Shown here: positions 50,513 through 62,396 of the stretch, in pieces
How positions within the stretch are numbered: position 1 is the stretch's first letter
How the letters are laid out: every line of letters begins with the position of its first letter
NCBI GenBank assembly: GCA_026027325.1
Contig: JAMSLZ010000009.1
Coordinates: forward strand, 558,001 to 622,000
Length of the DNA stretch: 64,000 bases
Direction: 5' to 3'
Origin: Actinomucor elegans
Taxonomy: Eukaryota; Mucoromycota; Mucoromycetes; Mucorales; Mucoraceae
Notes under the pieces: generated by a model
The model's database searches: none
Seen by the model: the letters and a program-made list of their open reading frames with translations, nothing else
What the model was told of the DNA's origin: nothing
Program-made: the position numbers and the translations under genes

Positions 50513-50668
50513 TCAATCTTGAGTAGTTTTTCTTGCTCCACGATAATTAATTCGAACTTCGTGCATCAATGGACTGGCTGCCAATTCAGCATCAAATACT
50601 GGCAGAGCCTGACTGGTAGTAGCAATCAACAGTAATAAAGCAGTAAGACAGTAGATAAAGCGAGCCAT
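50513..50668 (-). CDS. Small secreted peptide, 51 aa
   Basis: A single-exon frame starting MARFIYCLTALLLLIATTSQA, a strong signal peptide with probable cleavage after SQA. About 30 residues follow, with no cysteine: LPVFDAELAASPLMHEVRI and then NYRGARKTTQD. A TATA-like element lies about 65 bp upstream of the ATG, supporting a real gene. It contains a potential dibasic site (RK) near the end, so processing to a shorter peptide is conceivable. No family recognised. It could be a secreted peptide of the hyphal surface or a small effector-like protein; function is unknown. Confidence 0.6.
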   Translation of the reverse strand: MARFIYCLTALLLLIATTSQALPVFDAELAASPLMHEVRINYRGARKTTQD

Positions 50669-50730
50669 TTTATGTATATGTGTATGGGTTTGAGAAAAAG
50701 AAAGAAATGAAATCTAGGTTTTTAAAACGC

Positions 50731-50742
50731 TTTATTTATAAA
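50731..50742 (-). promoter_or_regulatory. TATA-like box of the small secreted peptide gene
   Basis: On the minus strand TTTATAAATAAA sits about 65 bp before the start codon, flanked by less AT-rich sequence upstream (CCATGCACCC). The placement supports transcription of the short frame. Confidence 0.4.
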
Positions 50743-52525
50743 AGGGTGCATGGCCCAATGACAGCGAGCGTGACTCCGGCCTATTCTATTACCGCCATTG
50801 TATCCATCATCTTCTTTTGCATGAACGCATGATTGAGTCATTTTGTGCAGTCAAAGAGGTGTGAATTTGCTATCTCACGCCTTAACAGGAACTCGATTTT
50901 CACTATTTTGAGTAAACGATCATTTGGATGCATTATTACTAACAATTTATGTATCTTTTGTCTAAAGCATACTTGCTATTTCGTTTCATATTCAAAATAC
51001 AACTTGTTAGCATAGAACCAATGATTCGGATATAATTCAACTACAATCCATGATTGTGATATCATCAGCATATTTTATAGTGTGTTCCATGCTCAATGAT
51101 GTTATTTATGAATGTTGTTAATATCCTTCATTTACACTCCCATTTTATTATTATACGACAGTCGTGCCGAAGTGCAGGATCATTGTACAATTCTTTGCTG
51201 ATTTGGGTTCAGATACCAAATCTCCGATGTCCAATGATAATATCCAAAGCAATAATTAAATCTCAGACTGCCAATCAGATATTTCCTTTAAAAAATAAAT
51301 CAATTTTGACCTCCTCAGGCCCCGAATTTTCCATATCTTTGCCTGATGTTTGTAACTCAAGAAGCTTAGTATTTAATACAAAAACATCTTTTTAAAAAGT
51401 AAAACGCGTTTGGGTACCTACTATATACTTGTGCTCATATTAAGCATTCAATATATGAGCACGAAAAGACAAAAACCAAAAATTTAACATACTTGTTGAT
51501 GCGATGCTTTATTATTTACGTCATTCGATGTAGAACGCAATTCCCTATAAATCTTGTTAATAAAAATGTCAGCTATATCTATTTTTTTATATTATTATAC
51601 TAGTTTATCAAAGTAATGAGTAAAAAAAAAAAAAAAAAAATGAATCTATTGTTATAGGTATCGACAACCAATGAAAATGAAGTTCGGAAAATGCATTTTT
51701 GCCCTACGCTAAAAGTTTGAGGGCGCCAGTTGACTCAATGAGCCATTTTAAGGTATCAAAAATGCTTTTGTATTTACAAGGATTGTTTAATTGATGTATA
51801 TTGGATGATTAAACTACGAACATAAAGTCATAAATGCGAAAAATCTATTCAAGGCTGTTACCCATTGTATTTGATATACAAGTAACCATTATACTTGTGT
51901 AATTCAACTTTTAATTGAGTTTTTTAGAGTTTGTTCACATATCTCATAACTATTGAGACCATTTTACTATTCAGCCATTGTACTAAAGTGTATAAAATGA
52001 TTCAAAATGAGCAATTCGCCGGCTTTTAGCAATAAATTCTTGTGGCGAGAAAAGATTTTTTGGCTACGCTTGTTGCAAATCTTCGATGGTATTTTTTGGT
52101 CTGATATTTCATGCTAGAGGGATAGTTCTTTGATTCACGCATTATTGGCTATTGAAAAGATTTGCAAGTGTCTTTGTATATTTACTGGGTTACAACATTA
52201 AAGTAAAAAGTCCAAAGGAACATGAAAACCTGAAATAAGTCACTCTGTTTTGTATGTAGCATATTATGATTTTTACGTCATCCAATAAGTAATGATATAC
52301 TTTGCAACTCTCTCTCTCTCTTACTAGTTTAAATATAAGAAATCGACTCGTACTACTGGATAAAGTTCCATTCTCAAATAAGTTTCATAAAACAACTTGA
52401 CAGGTTTAAATATCGTCCACCAATGATAATTGCGTAAAACCTTAGTTTTTTTTTCTTTCTTTTTTTTTCGCCGCCAATTTGCTTGGAAAATCCTACACTT
52501 ACCGTCTTTTTTTTACTATTCAATC
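50743..52525. other. 1.8 kb gene-free region
   Basis: No supportable gene. The 99-codon open stretch at 51096-51395 has no domain. An A18-19 run lies near 51629-51646, and a CT repeat (CTCTCTCTCTCTCTT, 52308-52322) stands near the promoter of PSF1. Confidence 0.45.
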
Positions 52526-53134
52526 ATGTCCAACTTGGGAGATGCTGCCTACAAGTTAGCGAAAGAAGCCAAGCGTACTGCTGATCTATTTATTTCACAA
52601 TACAATGATGACCTAGTCCAAAGCATTTGTCGAGAAATCCGTCTACTACATAACAAAGCTAAAGAAACAGTCAATACATTAAGAGACGCAGGAGGAGCCT
52701 TACAAAACCCCAGTAACATGTCTCAAGTTATGTTATACCATTTAACGATCAAACGAAACAAACGCGTGCTATTTGCTTACCATCGCCAACGCGTCAACAA
52801 ACTTAAAGACATTTTATGGAATGTCGGCTTACAATCAAAATATAGACGTGAGATCTTGGCCAGTCTAGGGCCCACTGAACAAAAGTTTTTAGATGAATAT
52901 GGTGATATGGTCAACGCTTACAAGCAAAGCTTTTTAGAGATTGATCTAGGTGGATTAGATGGAGGAGGACTAGATCCTCCTGTAGATTTATTTATTGAAG
53001 TACGTGTTTTACGCGACGCAGGCGAAATCGAAACAGAATATGGATCTTTGAATCTGTCAAAAGGCAATCAGTTTTATGTTAAGAGAACTGAAGTCGAATC
53101 ACTCATCAAAGCTGGCTATCTTATTCATGTATAA
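52526..53134 (+). CDS. PSF1: GINS complex subunit PSF1
   Basis: A single exon of 202 aa, the usual size of Psf1. Family words are GDAAYKLAKEAKRT at the N-terminus, RNKRVLFAYHRQRVNKLKDILW in the helical A domain, and the C-terminal B domain with VDLFIEVRVLRDAGEIETEYGS and FYVKRTEVESLIKAGYLIHV. GINS (Sld5-Psf1-Psf2-Psf3) joins Cdc45 and MCM to form the replicative helicase. The frame runs open further upstream to 52430, but that part reads as a T-rich leader; the chosen ATG begins MSNLGDAAYK. It converges on the Tim17-family gene, 26 bp apart. Confidence 0.95.
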   Translation: MSNLGDAAYKLAKEAKRTADLFISQYNDDLVQSICREIRLLHNKAKETVNTLRDAGGALQNPSNMSQVMLYHLTIKRNKRVLFAYHRQRVNKLKDILWNVGLQSKYRREILASLGPTEQKFLDEYGDMVNAYKQSFLEIDLGGLDGGGLDPPVDLFIEVRVLRDAGEIETEYGSLNLSKGNQFYVKRTEVESLIKAGYLIHV

Positions 53135-53160
53135 TAGTAATAAAAAAAGAGTTTATTAAT

Positions 53161-53718
53161 CTATGCTTCTTCTGTTGTTTGCTTAAAGAATTCTTTTTCG
53201 TGTTGCTTCTTTTCTTCTCTTGTCTTACTTGCCCATGCTCCCTTTAATGCTCCAGAAGATTCATATGCATACATGGTAGTTCCAACAGCTGCACAACCAG
53301 CACACATCTTTGAGAAAGAGTGACCTATTATCCAAAGATTAATCAATGTGTCCTGTAAATTAAATGGATATACTCACTCTTAATACCGGCCAACATACCA
53401 GCTGCACAACCACCAATAGCAGCATTCAAGACATCATCTTCTCCACGAATGTCTTTGGCTGCACATTCACCGAGAGTGAAAATACCACCCATAGCAGCTA
53501 AATAATTAATCAGATCAATTTAAATTCTTTGTTTTTTTCAGTCGATTCTTTTCATTACCAAAGAATGCAACAGTTCCACCGGTTCTAGTAATGACACCTC
53601 TAGCACCTGTAGTGTGTTTGGTGGCTGTGTTTTGCATGGCGGAAACGAAAAGACCAATACCACCAGCAATACCAGCTGTCTTACCAGCTTCAGCAATACA
53701 ATCTTTAGTTGCAGTCAT
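53161..53718 (-). CDS. Complex I subunit of the Tim17 family (NDUFA11/21.3 kDa-like)
   Basis: Three exons: 53718-53559, 53497-53378 and 53324-53161, giving 147 aa. Four Gly/Ala-rich membrane segments are visible. They include GIAGGIGLFVSAMQNTATKH, GVITRTGGTVAFF, AAMGGIFTLGECAAKDIRG and LNAAIGGCAAGMLAGIK. The pattern LFVSAxQNT...RTGGT is that of the fungal 21.3 kDa (NDUFA11-type) accessory subunit of NADH:ubiquinone oxidoreductase, a relative of Tim17/22/23. It sits in the membrane arm in the mitochondrial inner membrane. The charged C-terminal tail (KTREEKKQHEKEFFKQ) is typical of fungal versions. It shares a 259 bp divergent promoter with SF3B1. Confidence 0.82.
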
Positions 53719-53977
53719 TAATGTAAGTTATTATATATATGCCTTTAGAAGAAAATACAAGGAAAGGCGGGGTCGATTGTTCAGTATATACAGACACACT
53801 AGAAAAAAAAATAACCCCTCCCAGTCCTTGACTCGATATGATCGGTCCTTTAATTTGAAGAGCGCTTCCTATCTACGTCACTGTTTTTCGTTTTTCTCTC
53901 ACCGGCTGCAGGTTTTTTTTTAAGAGAGAGAGAGAGGCGCAGAAAAGATTCGCTTTATATTATTTCATTCATTAACC

Positions 53978-56900
53978 ATGGGAGACGGTAAATTATACAA
54001 ATGGATAGATAAAATCCAAGGAAAGCTACTAATTTCTCGAGAAATAGATATTGAAAATGAGATTAAAGCGGCTCAAGCGAAGCGCGCAACCATGGTAACC
54101 GACAAAGACATTAGTAGCGCCATTTTAGATAATGAGAATCATGCCAGTTTGACTGGTGTCTCTTATGATACCGATCTCTACACCACTGACAAATTTGCAG
54201 GTTATTCTACATCATTGGCAGTCAATGATGATGATGAAGACGATGTAGACGATCAAGTGTATCAAGAGACCAAGCGCAAATTAAACTCGTATACAGCCTC
54301 CAAAGACATCTTAAATGAAGCAACCGAAGGTGCGGATAGACACGACCCTTTTGCCAATACCATGCGTGAACGCACCATTGCTGGAAGACAAGATGAATAT
54401 CAACAACGTCGATTTAACCGTATGTTATCTCCCAGTCGTAAAGACGCATTTGGTCAAGATCAAGTAGACGATACTGAATCCAGATCCTACTCCGACGTTG
54501 CTCGAGAAGCCGAGTTGGAAAGAGAGGAGCAGCGCGTATTAGCTATCATTGCACAAAAGAAAAAAGAAGAAGCCGAGTCTGGTGTGAGCGCTACGCGCCA
54601 GCGTCATGTAGAAGAAACGCCTACAGCACGTAAGAAGAGAAGATGGGACGTAGCTACACCCATCAGTGAGAATGTCGAAGCTACGCCTGTTAATAATGCC
54701 AATAAGCGATCACGTTGGGATGCTACACCTGTTAGAAGCAATGATCCCGATGCTACACCTGTTCGAAGTGAATGGGATGTTGATGCTACACCTCGCGGTA
54801 CAACAAAGCGTTCACGTTGGGATGCTACACCTGTAGCCTCTGATATGACTATGGCTACACCTGTAGGTGGTATGGGAATGATGACCCCAACACCCGGTCA
54901 ATTGAGCCAAATGACACCTGAAGCTACGAATGCTTTGCGTTGGGAACGTGAATTAGATTCTCGTAATCGACCTTTGAGTGATGAAGAGCTGGATGCGATG
55001 TTTCCTACTACTGGTTATAAGATCTTGGAACCACCTGCTGGCTATGAGCCTATCCGTACACCTGCTCGCAAGTTGACTGCCACGCCAACACCTATGGGCG
55101 ATAATGGCTTTGTCATGCACGAAGAACAAAGACAAGTGGTTGCTTTAGACTTACCTCAAGAGATTCCTGGTGTAGGCGCTTTGCCCTTTTTCAAAGAAGA
55201 GGACATGCAACACTTCGGTAAACTGTTGGACGATAAAGACGAAGGCACCATGTCTGTGGACGAACTGAAAGAACGAAAGATCATGCGTCTTTTGCTCAAG
55301 ATCAAAAACGGCACACCACCTATGCGTAAAGGTGCTCTTCGACATATTACAGACAAGGCCCGTGATTTTGGCCCAGGCCCTCTTTTCAATCAAATCTTGC
55401 CCTTGCTCATGTCGCCTACTTTGGAAGATCAAGAGCGTCATTTATTAGTTAAAGTCATTGACCGTATTCTGTATAAGCTTGATGATCTTGTACGTCCCTT
55501 TGTCCATAAGATCCTGGTTGTTATTGAACCTTTATTGATTGATGAAGATTACTATGCTCGTGTCGAAGGCCGAGAGATCATTTCCAATTTATCTAAAGCA
55601 GCTGGTCTTCCTACTATGATTACTACCATGCGTCCCGATATTGATCATCCTGATGAATATGTACGTAATACTACAGCTCGTGCTTTCTCGGTTGTTGCTT
55701 CTGCATTGGGTATTCCAGCTCTTTTGCCCTTCTTGAAGGCCGTTTGTCGATCCAAAAAGTCATGGCAAGCTCGTCATACCGGTATCAAGATTGTTCAACA
55801 GATTGCTATTCTATTGGGTTGCGCTGTTTTACCTCATCTCAAAAACCTTGTTGAAGCCATTGGTCATGGTCTTGAGGATGAACAGCAAAAGGTGCGTACC
55901 ATTACCGCTTTGGCCATTGCTGCTTTGGCTGAAGCTGCTGCCCCTTACGGTATTGAATCTTTTGATTCCGTCTTGAAGCCTCTCTGGATTGGTATTCGTA
56001 AACATCGCGGTAAAGGTCTTGCTGCCTTTTTGAAAGCTATTGGTTATATCATTCCTTTGATGGATGATGAATATGCCAACTATTATACAAAGGAAGTGAT
56101 GATGATCTTGATCCGTGAGTTCCAGTCGCCTGATGAAGAAATGAAGAAGATTGTACTTAAGGTTGTAAAGCAATGTTCTGCTACAGATGGTGTAATGCCC
56201 GCGTATATCAAGGAAGAAATCTTGCCCGAGTTCTTTAAACACTTTTGGGTACGTCGTATGGCTTTGGACCGTCGTAACTACAAGCAAGTAGTTGAAACCA
56301 CCGTAGAATTGGCTAACAAGGTCGGTGTTTCTGAAATTGTGAGTCGTATCGTTAATGATCTCAAGGATGAAAGTGAGCCTTACCGTAAGATGGTCATGGA
56401 GACGATTGAAAAGGTAGTGAGTAACTTGGGTGCTGCTGATATCGATCCTCGTCTGGAAGAACTCTTGATTGATGGTATTCTTTACGCTTTCCAAGAACAA
56501 ACAGTAGAAGATGTAGTTATGTTGAATGGTTTCGGTACTGTGGTGAATGCGCTTGGTATGCGTATTAAGCCTTATCTTCAACAAATCTGTTATACCATCT
56601 TGTGGCGTCTTAATAACAAGTCGGCCAAGGTGCGTCAACAAGCTGCTGACTTAATTTCTCGTATTGCCGTGGTGATGAAGAGCTGTGGTGAAGAAAAGCT
56701 GATGAGTCAATTGGGCCAAATCTTGTACGAATACTTGGGTGAAGAATACCCAGAGGTATTGGGTTCCATTTTGGGCGCTTTGAAGTCCATTGTCAATGTC
56801 ATTGGTATGGCCAGTATGACGCCTCCAATCAAAGATCTATTGCCTCGCTTAACACCTATTTTGCGTAATCGACATGAAAAGGTACAAGAGAACTGTATTG

Positions 56901-57760
56901 ATCTAGTGGGTCGTATTGCTGACCGTGGTGCTGAATACGTATCTGCGCGTGAATGGATGCGTGTCTGCTTTGAATTGTTGGATCTTTTGAAGGCACACAA
57001 AAAGGGTATTCGTCGTGCTTCAGTCAATACTTTTGGTTATATTGCCAAGGCCATTGGTCCTCAAGATGTATTGGCTACTTTGTTGAATAACCTCAAGGTG
57101 CAAGAACGTCAAAATCGTGTGTGTACTACAGTTGCTATTGCTATCGTTGCTGAAACCTGTGCTCCTTTTACTGTATTGCCTGCTTTGATGAATGAATACA
57201 GAGTGCCGGAGCTGAACGTACAAAACGGTGTATTAAAATCGCTGTCGTTTATCTTTGAATATGTAGGTGAAATGGGTAAAGATTATATCAACGCTGTAGC
57301 TCCTCTTTTGGAAGATGCTTTGATGGATCGTGATCTTGTACATAGACAAACTGCTTGTACTACGATTAAACATATGGCACTTGGTGTCGTAGGTCTTGGT
57401 TGTGAAGATCCTTTGCGTCACTTGTTGAATTACATCTGGCCCAATATCTTTGAGACAAGGTAAGCAGATACAAACATGTTATGATGTTCTAAACTAATAT
57501 AACTACATTCTAGTCCTCACGTTATTAATGCAGTCATGGAAGCCATTGAAGGTCTTCGTGTAGCTTTGGGTCCTGCTACTATTCTTCAATACACATTACA
57601 AGGTCTTTTCCATCCAGCAAGAAAGGTGCGTGAAGTATATTGGAAGATTTACAATACTTTATACATTGGCAGTCAAGATGCTTTAGTACCCTATTATCCG
57701 AGATTGGAAGATGATGAACGCAATAACTATCAACGAACAGAATTAGATTACGTTCTTTAA
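53978..57760 (+). CDS. SF3B1: Splicing factor 3B subunit 1 (SF3b155)
   Basis: Two exons: 53978-57459 and 57514-57760, giving 1242 aa. The N-terminal ~400 residues hold repeated TP dipeptides and three RWD words (KRRWD, KRSRWD twice) that act as U2AF-ligand motifs. [21 protein letters not shown], the p14-binding region, follows. The rest is about 20 HEAT repeats, with [39 protein letters not shown] and [20 protein letters not shown] blocks. The site matching human K700 is Lys ([12 protein letters not shown]), so it is wild type. As part of the U2 snRNP it clamps the branch-point helix. The large first exon contrasts with the intron-rich genes around it. The divergent partner is the complex I subunit. 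Confidence 0.97.
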
Positions 57761-58529
57761 ACAACTCAATCATTAACATCTGCATATTCTCTTTTTTTTT
57801 ATATATATATTATTCATATTACTTGTCAAATAAATAGTGTGTACGTCCGCTTTATATATCAGTTTAATAAGTCGTAAAGGCCACCTAAAGTACTACTATA
57901 TGATCTGATGTATTTGAAAAAAAAGTTACTGGGTCTGATATTGAGAGATAAATTAATATAAGCGAATGAAGGTACTTTTTATTATATATGTCATACTAAA
58001 GTATTCAAAAGGATGGGTTTCTATCTAGGTCATAATTGTTGAAGCGCAATTCAGATATATATATATATTTGCAAATACTCACTGGAAGAATAATGAATCG
58101 TAAAGTATATACATTACGTGTAGCATGCATAGATGATCTTTAGATCTTTTGTTGAGTCCCAGATTAATGTAGCGTTTAATAAGTAGATCTTACTTTGAAC
58201 GAATTACTACATTTATTATGACTTTCATTTAAAAAAAAAATAGGTTTTGTATTACAACTATCTAAATTTTTGCGCACACAATGGTTATCATGTTTACAGA
58301 GAATCGGTAATACGATTATCTGATGAGAATTGGCTCAGAGATCTATAGATCATTACACTCAATAAGTACCGTAATGTTAATCGGAATCATTCTACTGTGT
58401 GTACATTATTAAGTCAATCTCTGTAAATTATTAGCCATTGAGGCTCTGCTATACATTGATCTATGCAAACTGACATTTCATCAGATATACAAAGCAGTTC
58501 ATTCGAAATAAATCCAAGGCTTTCCCTTC

Positions 58530-58571
<42 letters not shown>

Positions 58572-58772
58572 AGGTACAGGAACGCCGGCTCGTTGGTTAT
58601 TGAAGCATGTTTCAATCACATACAGGATCCTCTTCTCTTTCCCCCCAAAGACCCGCTTGTATCAGTATCATTTTTATATATATTTTTTTTATTTATTTTA
58701 ATAAAAAGTGGGTAAGTAAAGAAAGAATAGATGAAAGAGTAGGTCGAGTAAGCTCTAGTAGTAGTAATATTT
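57761..58772. other. 1 kb intergenic between SF3B1 and NDUFS2
   Basis: AT-rich, containing both convergent 3' ends. AATAAATA near 57829 may serve SF3B1 polyadenylation. It also holds the longest homopolymer of the window, A37 at 58533-58569. No coding potential was found. Confidence 0.5.
58533..58569. repeat. A37 homopolymer
   Basis: Thirty-seven consecutive A residues in the intergenic space, about 200 bp from the NDUFS2 stop codon. It could be the tail of a retroposed copy or slippage; no retroposed gene was recognised in the left flank. Confidence 0.85.
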
Positions 58773-60217
58773 TTATCGATCAACTTCACCAAACACAATA
58801 TCCATAGTACCAATGATGGTAACCATATCAGGAAGCATATGGTTACGGGACATGAAATCAGCACCTTGAAGATGTGAGAAACCGGGAGCTCTGATCTTAC
58901 ATCTGTAAGGTCTGTTAGAACCATCAGACATTAAGAAGACACCGAATTCACCCTTGGGAGCTTCAACGACAGTATAAGTTTCACCAGGAGGAACAGAGTA
59001 ACCTTCAGAGTAAAGCTTGAAATGATGGATCAAAGCTTCCATATTTTCCTTCATGGCAGCACGAGGAGGAGGAGTGATCTTCCAGTCATCAGTCTTGATA
59101 GGACCCTCGGGGATTTGGTTGACACATTGGTTGATAATACGAATGGATTGACGCATTTCTTCCATACGGCAAAGGTAACGATCGAAACAATCACCGTTTT
59201 GACCAATAGGAACATCAAACTCTACCTTATCGTAAGCATCGTAAGGGGCAGTCTTACGAATATCCCAGTTGATACCGGAACCACGAGCAAGCACACCAGA
59301 GAAACCCCAATCTTGAGCTTCAGCAGCAGTGACGACACCAATATCACGAGTACGGATCTGCCAGATACGGTTACCAGTCAACAATTCTTCAATTTCATCT
59401 ACACGATCAGCGAATTGCTCTGACCAGTCGTGAATATCAGCCAAAAGACCAATAGGGATATCAAGCGAGACACCACCGGGACGAACGTAATTAGCGTGAA
59501 GACGAGCACCAGAACAACGTTCATAGAATTCCATCAACTTTTCACGTTCCTCAAACATCCAAAGCAAAGGAGTCAAAGCACCAACATCCATAGCGTGAGA
59601 CATGACAGCCATGATATGGTTCAAAATACGTGTAATTTCACCAAACATTGTACGGATGTATTTAGCACGCTCAGGTACTTCAATGTTCAATAACTTTTCA
59701 ACAGCTAATGAGTAAGCTTGTTCGTTGGTCATGATGGAAACGTAATCAAGACGATCAAAATAAGGCAAGGCTTGCAAGTAAGTCTTGTATTCAATCAACT
59801 TCTCGGTACCACGATGCAACAAACCAATATGAGGATCGGCACGTACGATCTCTTCACCATTCAACTCTAAAATAAGACGAAGCACACCGTGAGCAGCAGG
59901 ATGTTGAGGACCGAAGTTGACGGTAAAGTTACGCATTCTGCTCTCCTCTTCATCAACCTCTGATATCCAATTGTATTAGTTATTTTCTCTACGCATCTCT
60001 TTATATATCACTTACGGCCGAAGTCCTTATCTTCAGTGATGGTGGTGATAGGAATATCATCAACATATTCCTTTTGAGCAGCGGTGGCCATTGTACGGAA
60101 AGGTTGATAGGCCTTCAAAGGTGTAGCAGCGCGAGGTCTGAGAAAAGTGCGTGCACTGTTGGCAGTGGCAGTAGCATTGACGAGTCTACGTGCCCACATT
60201 CTTGTAGCAAAAGACAT
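58773..60217 (-). CDS. NDUFS2: Complex I 49 kDa subunit (NDUFS2)
   Basis: Two exons: 60217-60016 and 59959-58773, giving 462 aa. A Arg/Ala/Thr-rich mitochondrial presequence ([20 protein letters not shown]) precedes the mature protein. Core motifs are [66 protein letters not shown] and CRMEEMRQS. The His of GPQHPAAHG and the Tyr of RLDYVS line the ubiquinone site at the foot of the peripheral arm. The protein ends IVFGEVDR as in all homologues. A second, unrelated complex I subunit gene lies 5 kb away on the same strand. Confidence 0.97.
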
Positions 60218-61896
60218 TATGTTTGTTGCTTTATTGTTGTATAATTTCGCTGTTAAAGAGTGGGGAGTTGATAAAGAAATATATAAAATTCAATGAAAAG
60301 AAAAAAAAGTCGATTGAAAACTGTTTCGTGTGTTGAATTGAGTGAATTATAAAGTGATTGGTGGTGGTAATTGAAAATATAAAAAGGGTTAATTCACTGA
60401 AATGTCAAATTTGACCGAGATCTTTATAATTACCTTTTTGTATGGATTTTTCTTTCAAAGAGTCAAATAAAATTATATATGAAAAAAGTCTTTAATACCT
60501 TACTCCACAATTTGTTTTTGAAAAGCTAGGTGAGGCCCTCACATTTGAAGCGCTGTCTCAAAACTATTATTTGATGACGTGTCTTCTCAGGATACTTTAC
60601 GCCTGTGTCAGTGACTCGACGCATTCCGGGCGCTCATAGGGATGTTGAGTGAGTTTTATTGGTTAGTTGGAGGTTGGACAACGGAGGCTCAGATCGAGAG
60701 TACCGTTTCGTGTAATCTATTAATGAGTCAATGGATATTACAAGTAGATGATACAGAAGATTTCTTTTGAAGACGCTTTCATATAATCACGTTATAAAGT
60801 TATATTTTCAGTTCCTCGTATATCATCATATCACCTATGGCGATTCTTGAGTTACATCGCGTAAATCATCCCATTCTTTCAACATGAGTTATTAATTAGA
60901 TGCCAATCTTGACAGATCGATCGAGACATCTATCAATGATTAGGCATTATTATAAAGAAACAAGGCAGTTTAGTCTTATTTCACTATATAAATGTTATAA
61001 TAGATGCAGCGTTTTATTCTGGGTATGGATGACCAGTTGAATGCAACATTTAACTGAAATCAACAGGCAGATCTAGAAATGATTGGAAACTAATAGCTAA
61101 AGTTTATATATTTTGGTGCTTACCATTAACAATATCCGTTTTACTATATATAGCAAAATGCAAGTTTAGCAGGGCATCCCTAATATCGTAAGTATTATTA
61201 ATCAGACGTGATACTTGACCAAGCCCAGAGTAAAGATTCAGAAACGGTTAATAATGACAGCAATGAAAACCTCTGGCATTGAATTGGTTTAATTCCTTCG
61301 TTTCCGGATTCTTTTCAATTTGAAATTTGAATAATATGTGTAGGGAATTAGAGGACATACTAGCAAAGTTTACACAGGATATAATTGTGCGTAGAACAGG
61401 TGATTCTACCATACTACATGTATGTTTGAAATCTGGGCTATCGTTGAAGTATAAACATGTTTAACTTTTTGCTTTGAAAATGCTCTAAGTCTTATTTCCT
61501 ATAAAGAAATATTCTGAAAAAAATGAATGGATAGACCTACGTACTATCTTAAAACGGTTTTATGTCATTAATTATGAATTAAAAAAGCCATCTATTCAAC
61601 CAGATTAAATGATTTTTATATGAATAATCTATTTAAAGGCATGTCCCTATTCGTTTTTCATAATTCTTAGTGTTTCTAAGCCTGTGGTGTATAACTTGAA
61701 CGTTTGATATGTAATAAAATACAGTACAAATGTCTTTGTACAATTTCAAAAAGTGTAGATATATGACATTAAAAGGTCATGTTCTAAAATGCTACCCTCA
61801 TGCTTTAGAAAACAAATACGTAGGCAAAAAAATATTCCAACTAAAAAGTATCCTGCCAAATTTTCTGAGGTCTGGCCATTTTTAACATTCTAAAAC

Positions 61897-61930
61897 TTCT
61901 CGATCAGTTTCTACTTAATCTCACATCTGA
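61897..61930. repeat. Direct repeat, copy 1 (34 nt)
   Basis: TTCTCGATCAGTTTCTACTT and the following 14 bases match 62363-62396 with 29 of 34 identities and no gap. The start-to-start distance is 466 bp. Confidence 0.6.
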
Positions 61931-62362
61931 TTCGATAATATATCGACAGAATAGCCTTTTGTGTGTGCTAAATCTATTATTGGATCGAAAAACAAGTACA
62001 CTGGATTTTGGTCATTAAATGGAAAAGGATTCATAATTTTATATTGTTTGATGCGTGGATCTCTCGGTCCCAGTCACATATCGTTTTTGAATAGTACTCC
62101 GTATGCATAACGAACTGTTGAGACTATTAGAATTTTTAACAGAGAGCATGTTCTGGTACATAACTCCTTTCTTTGTTTTATTTTGGAAACTTTTGTACTG
62201 GTGAGTACCCAGTGCCTTAGGAACTTTGAATATATCACACTTTTCAAAATCAAAAATATCTTGACATGCCTGTACTAAGTCAATTGGGAAATATGAAAAC
62301 AATAAAAAGGAGGAAATAAAAATCACCTAATTATCCACGTTTCATATAGATAATCTCCAGAT

Positions 62363-62396
62363 TTCTCGATCAGTCTCTATTTAATCCTTCATCTGA
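62363..62396. repeat. Direct repeat, copy 2 (34 nt)
   Basis: Partner of 61897-61930. Same orientation and equal length; five substitutions, four of them transitions. Confidence 0.6.

Noticed and set aside
55829..56641. 270-codon minus-strand open frame
   Set aside because: Lies wholly inside the SF3B1 coding exon. Its openness follows from SF3B1 codon usage and it has no domain.
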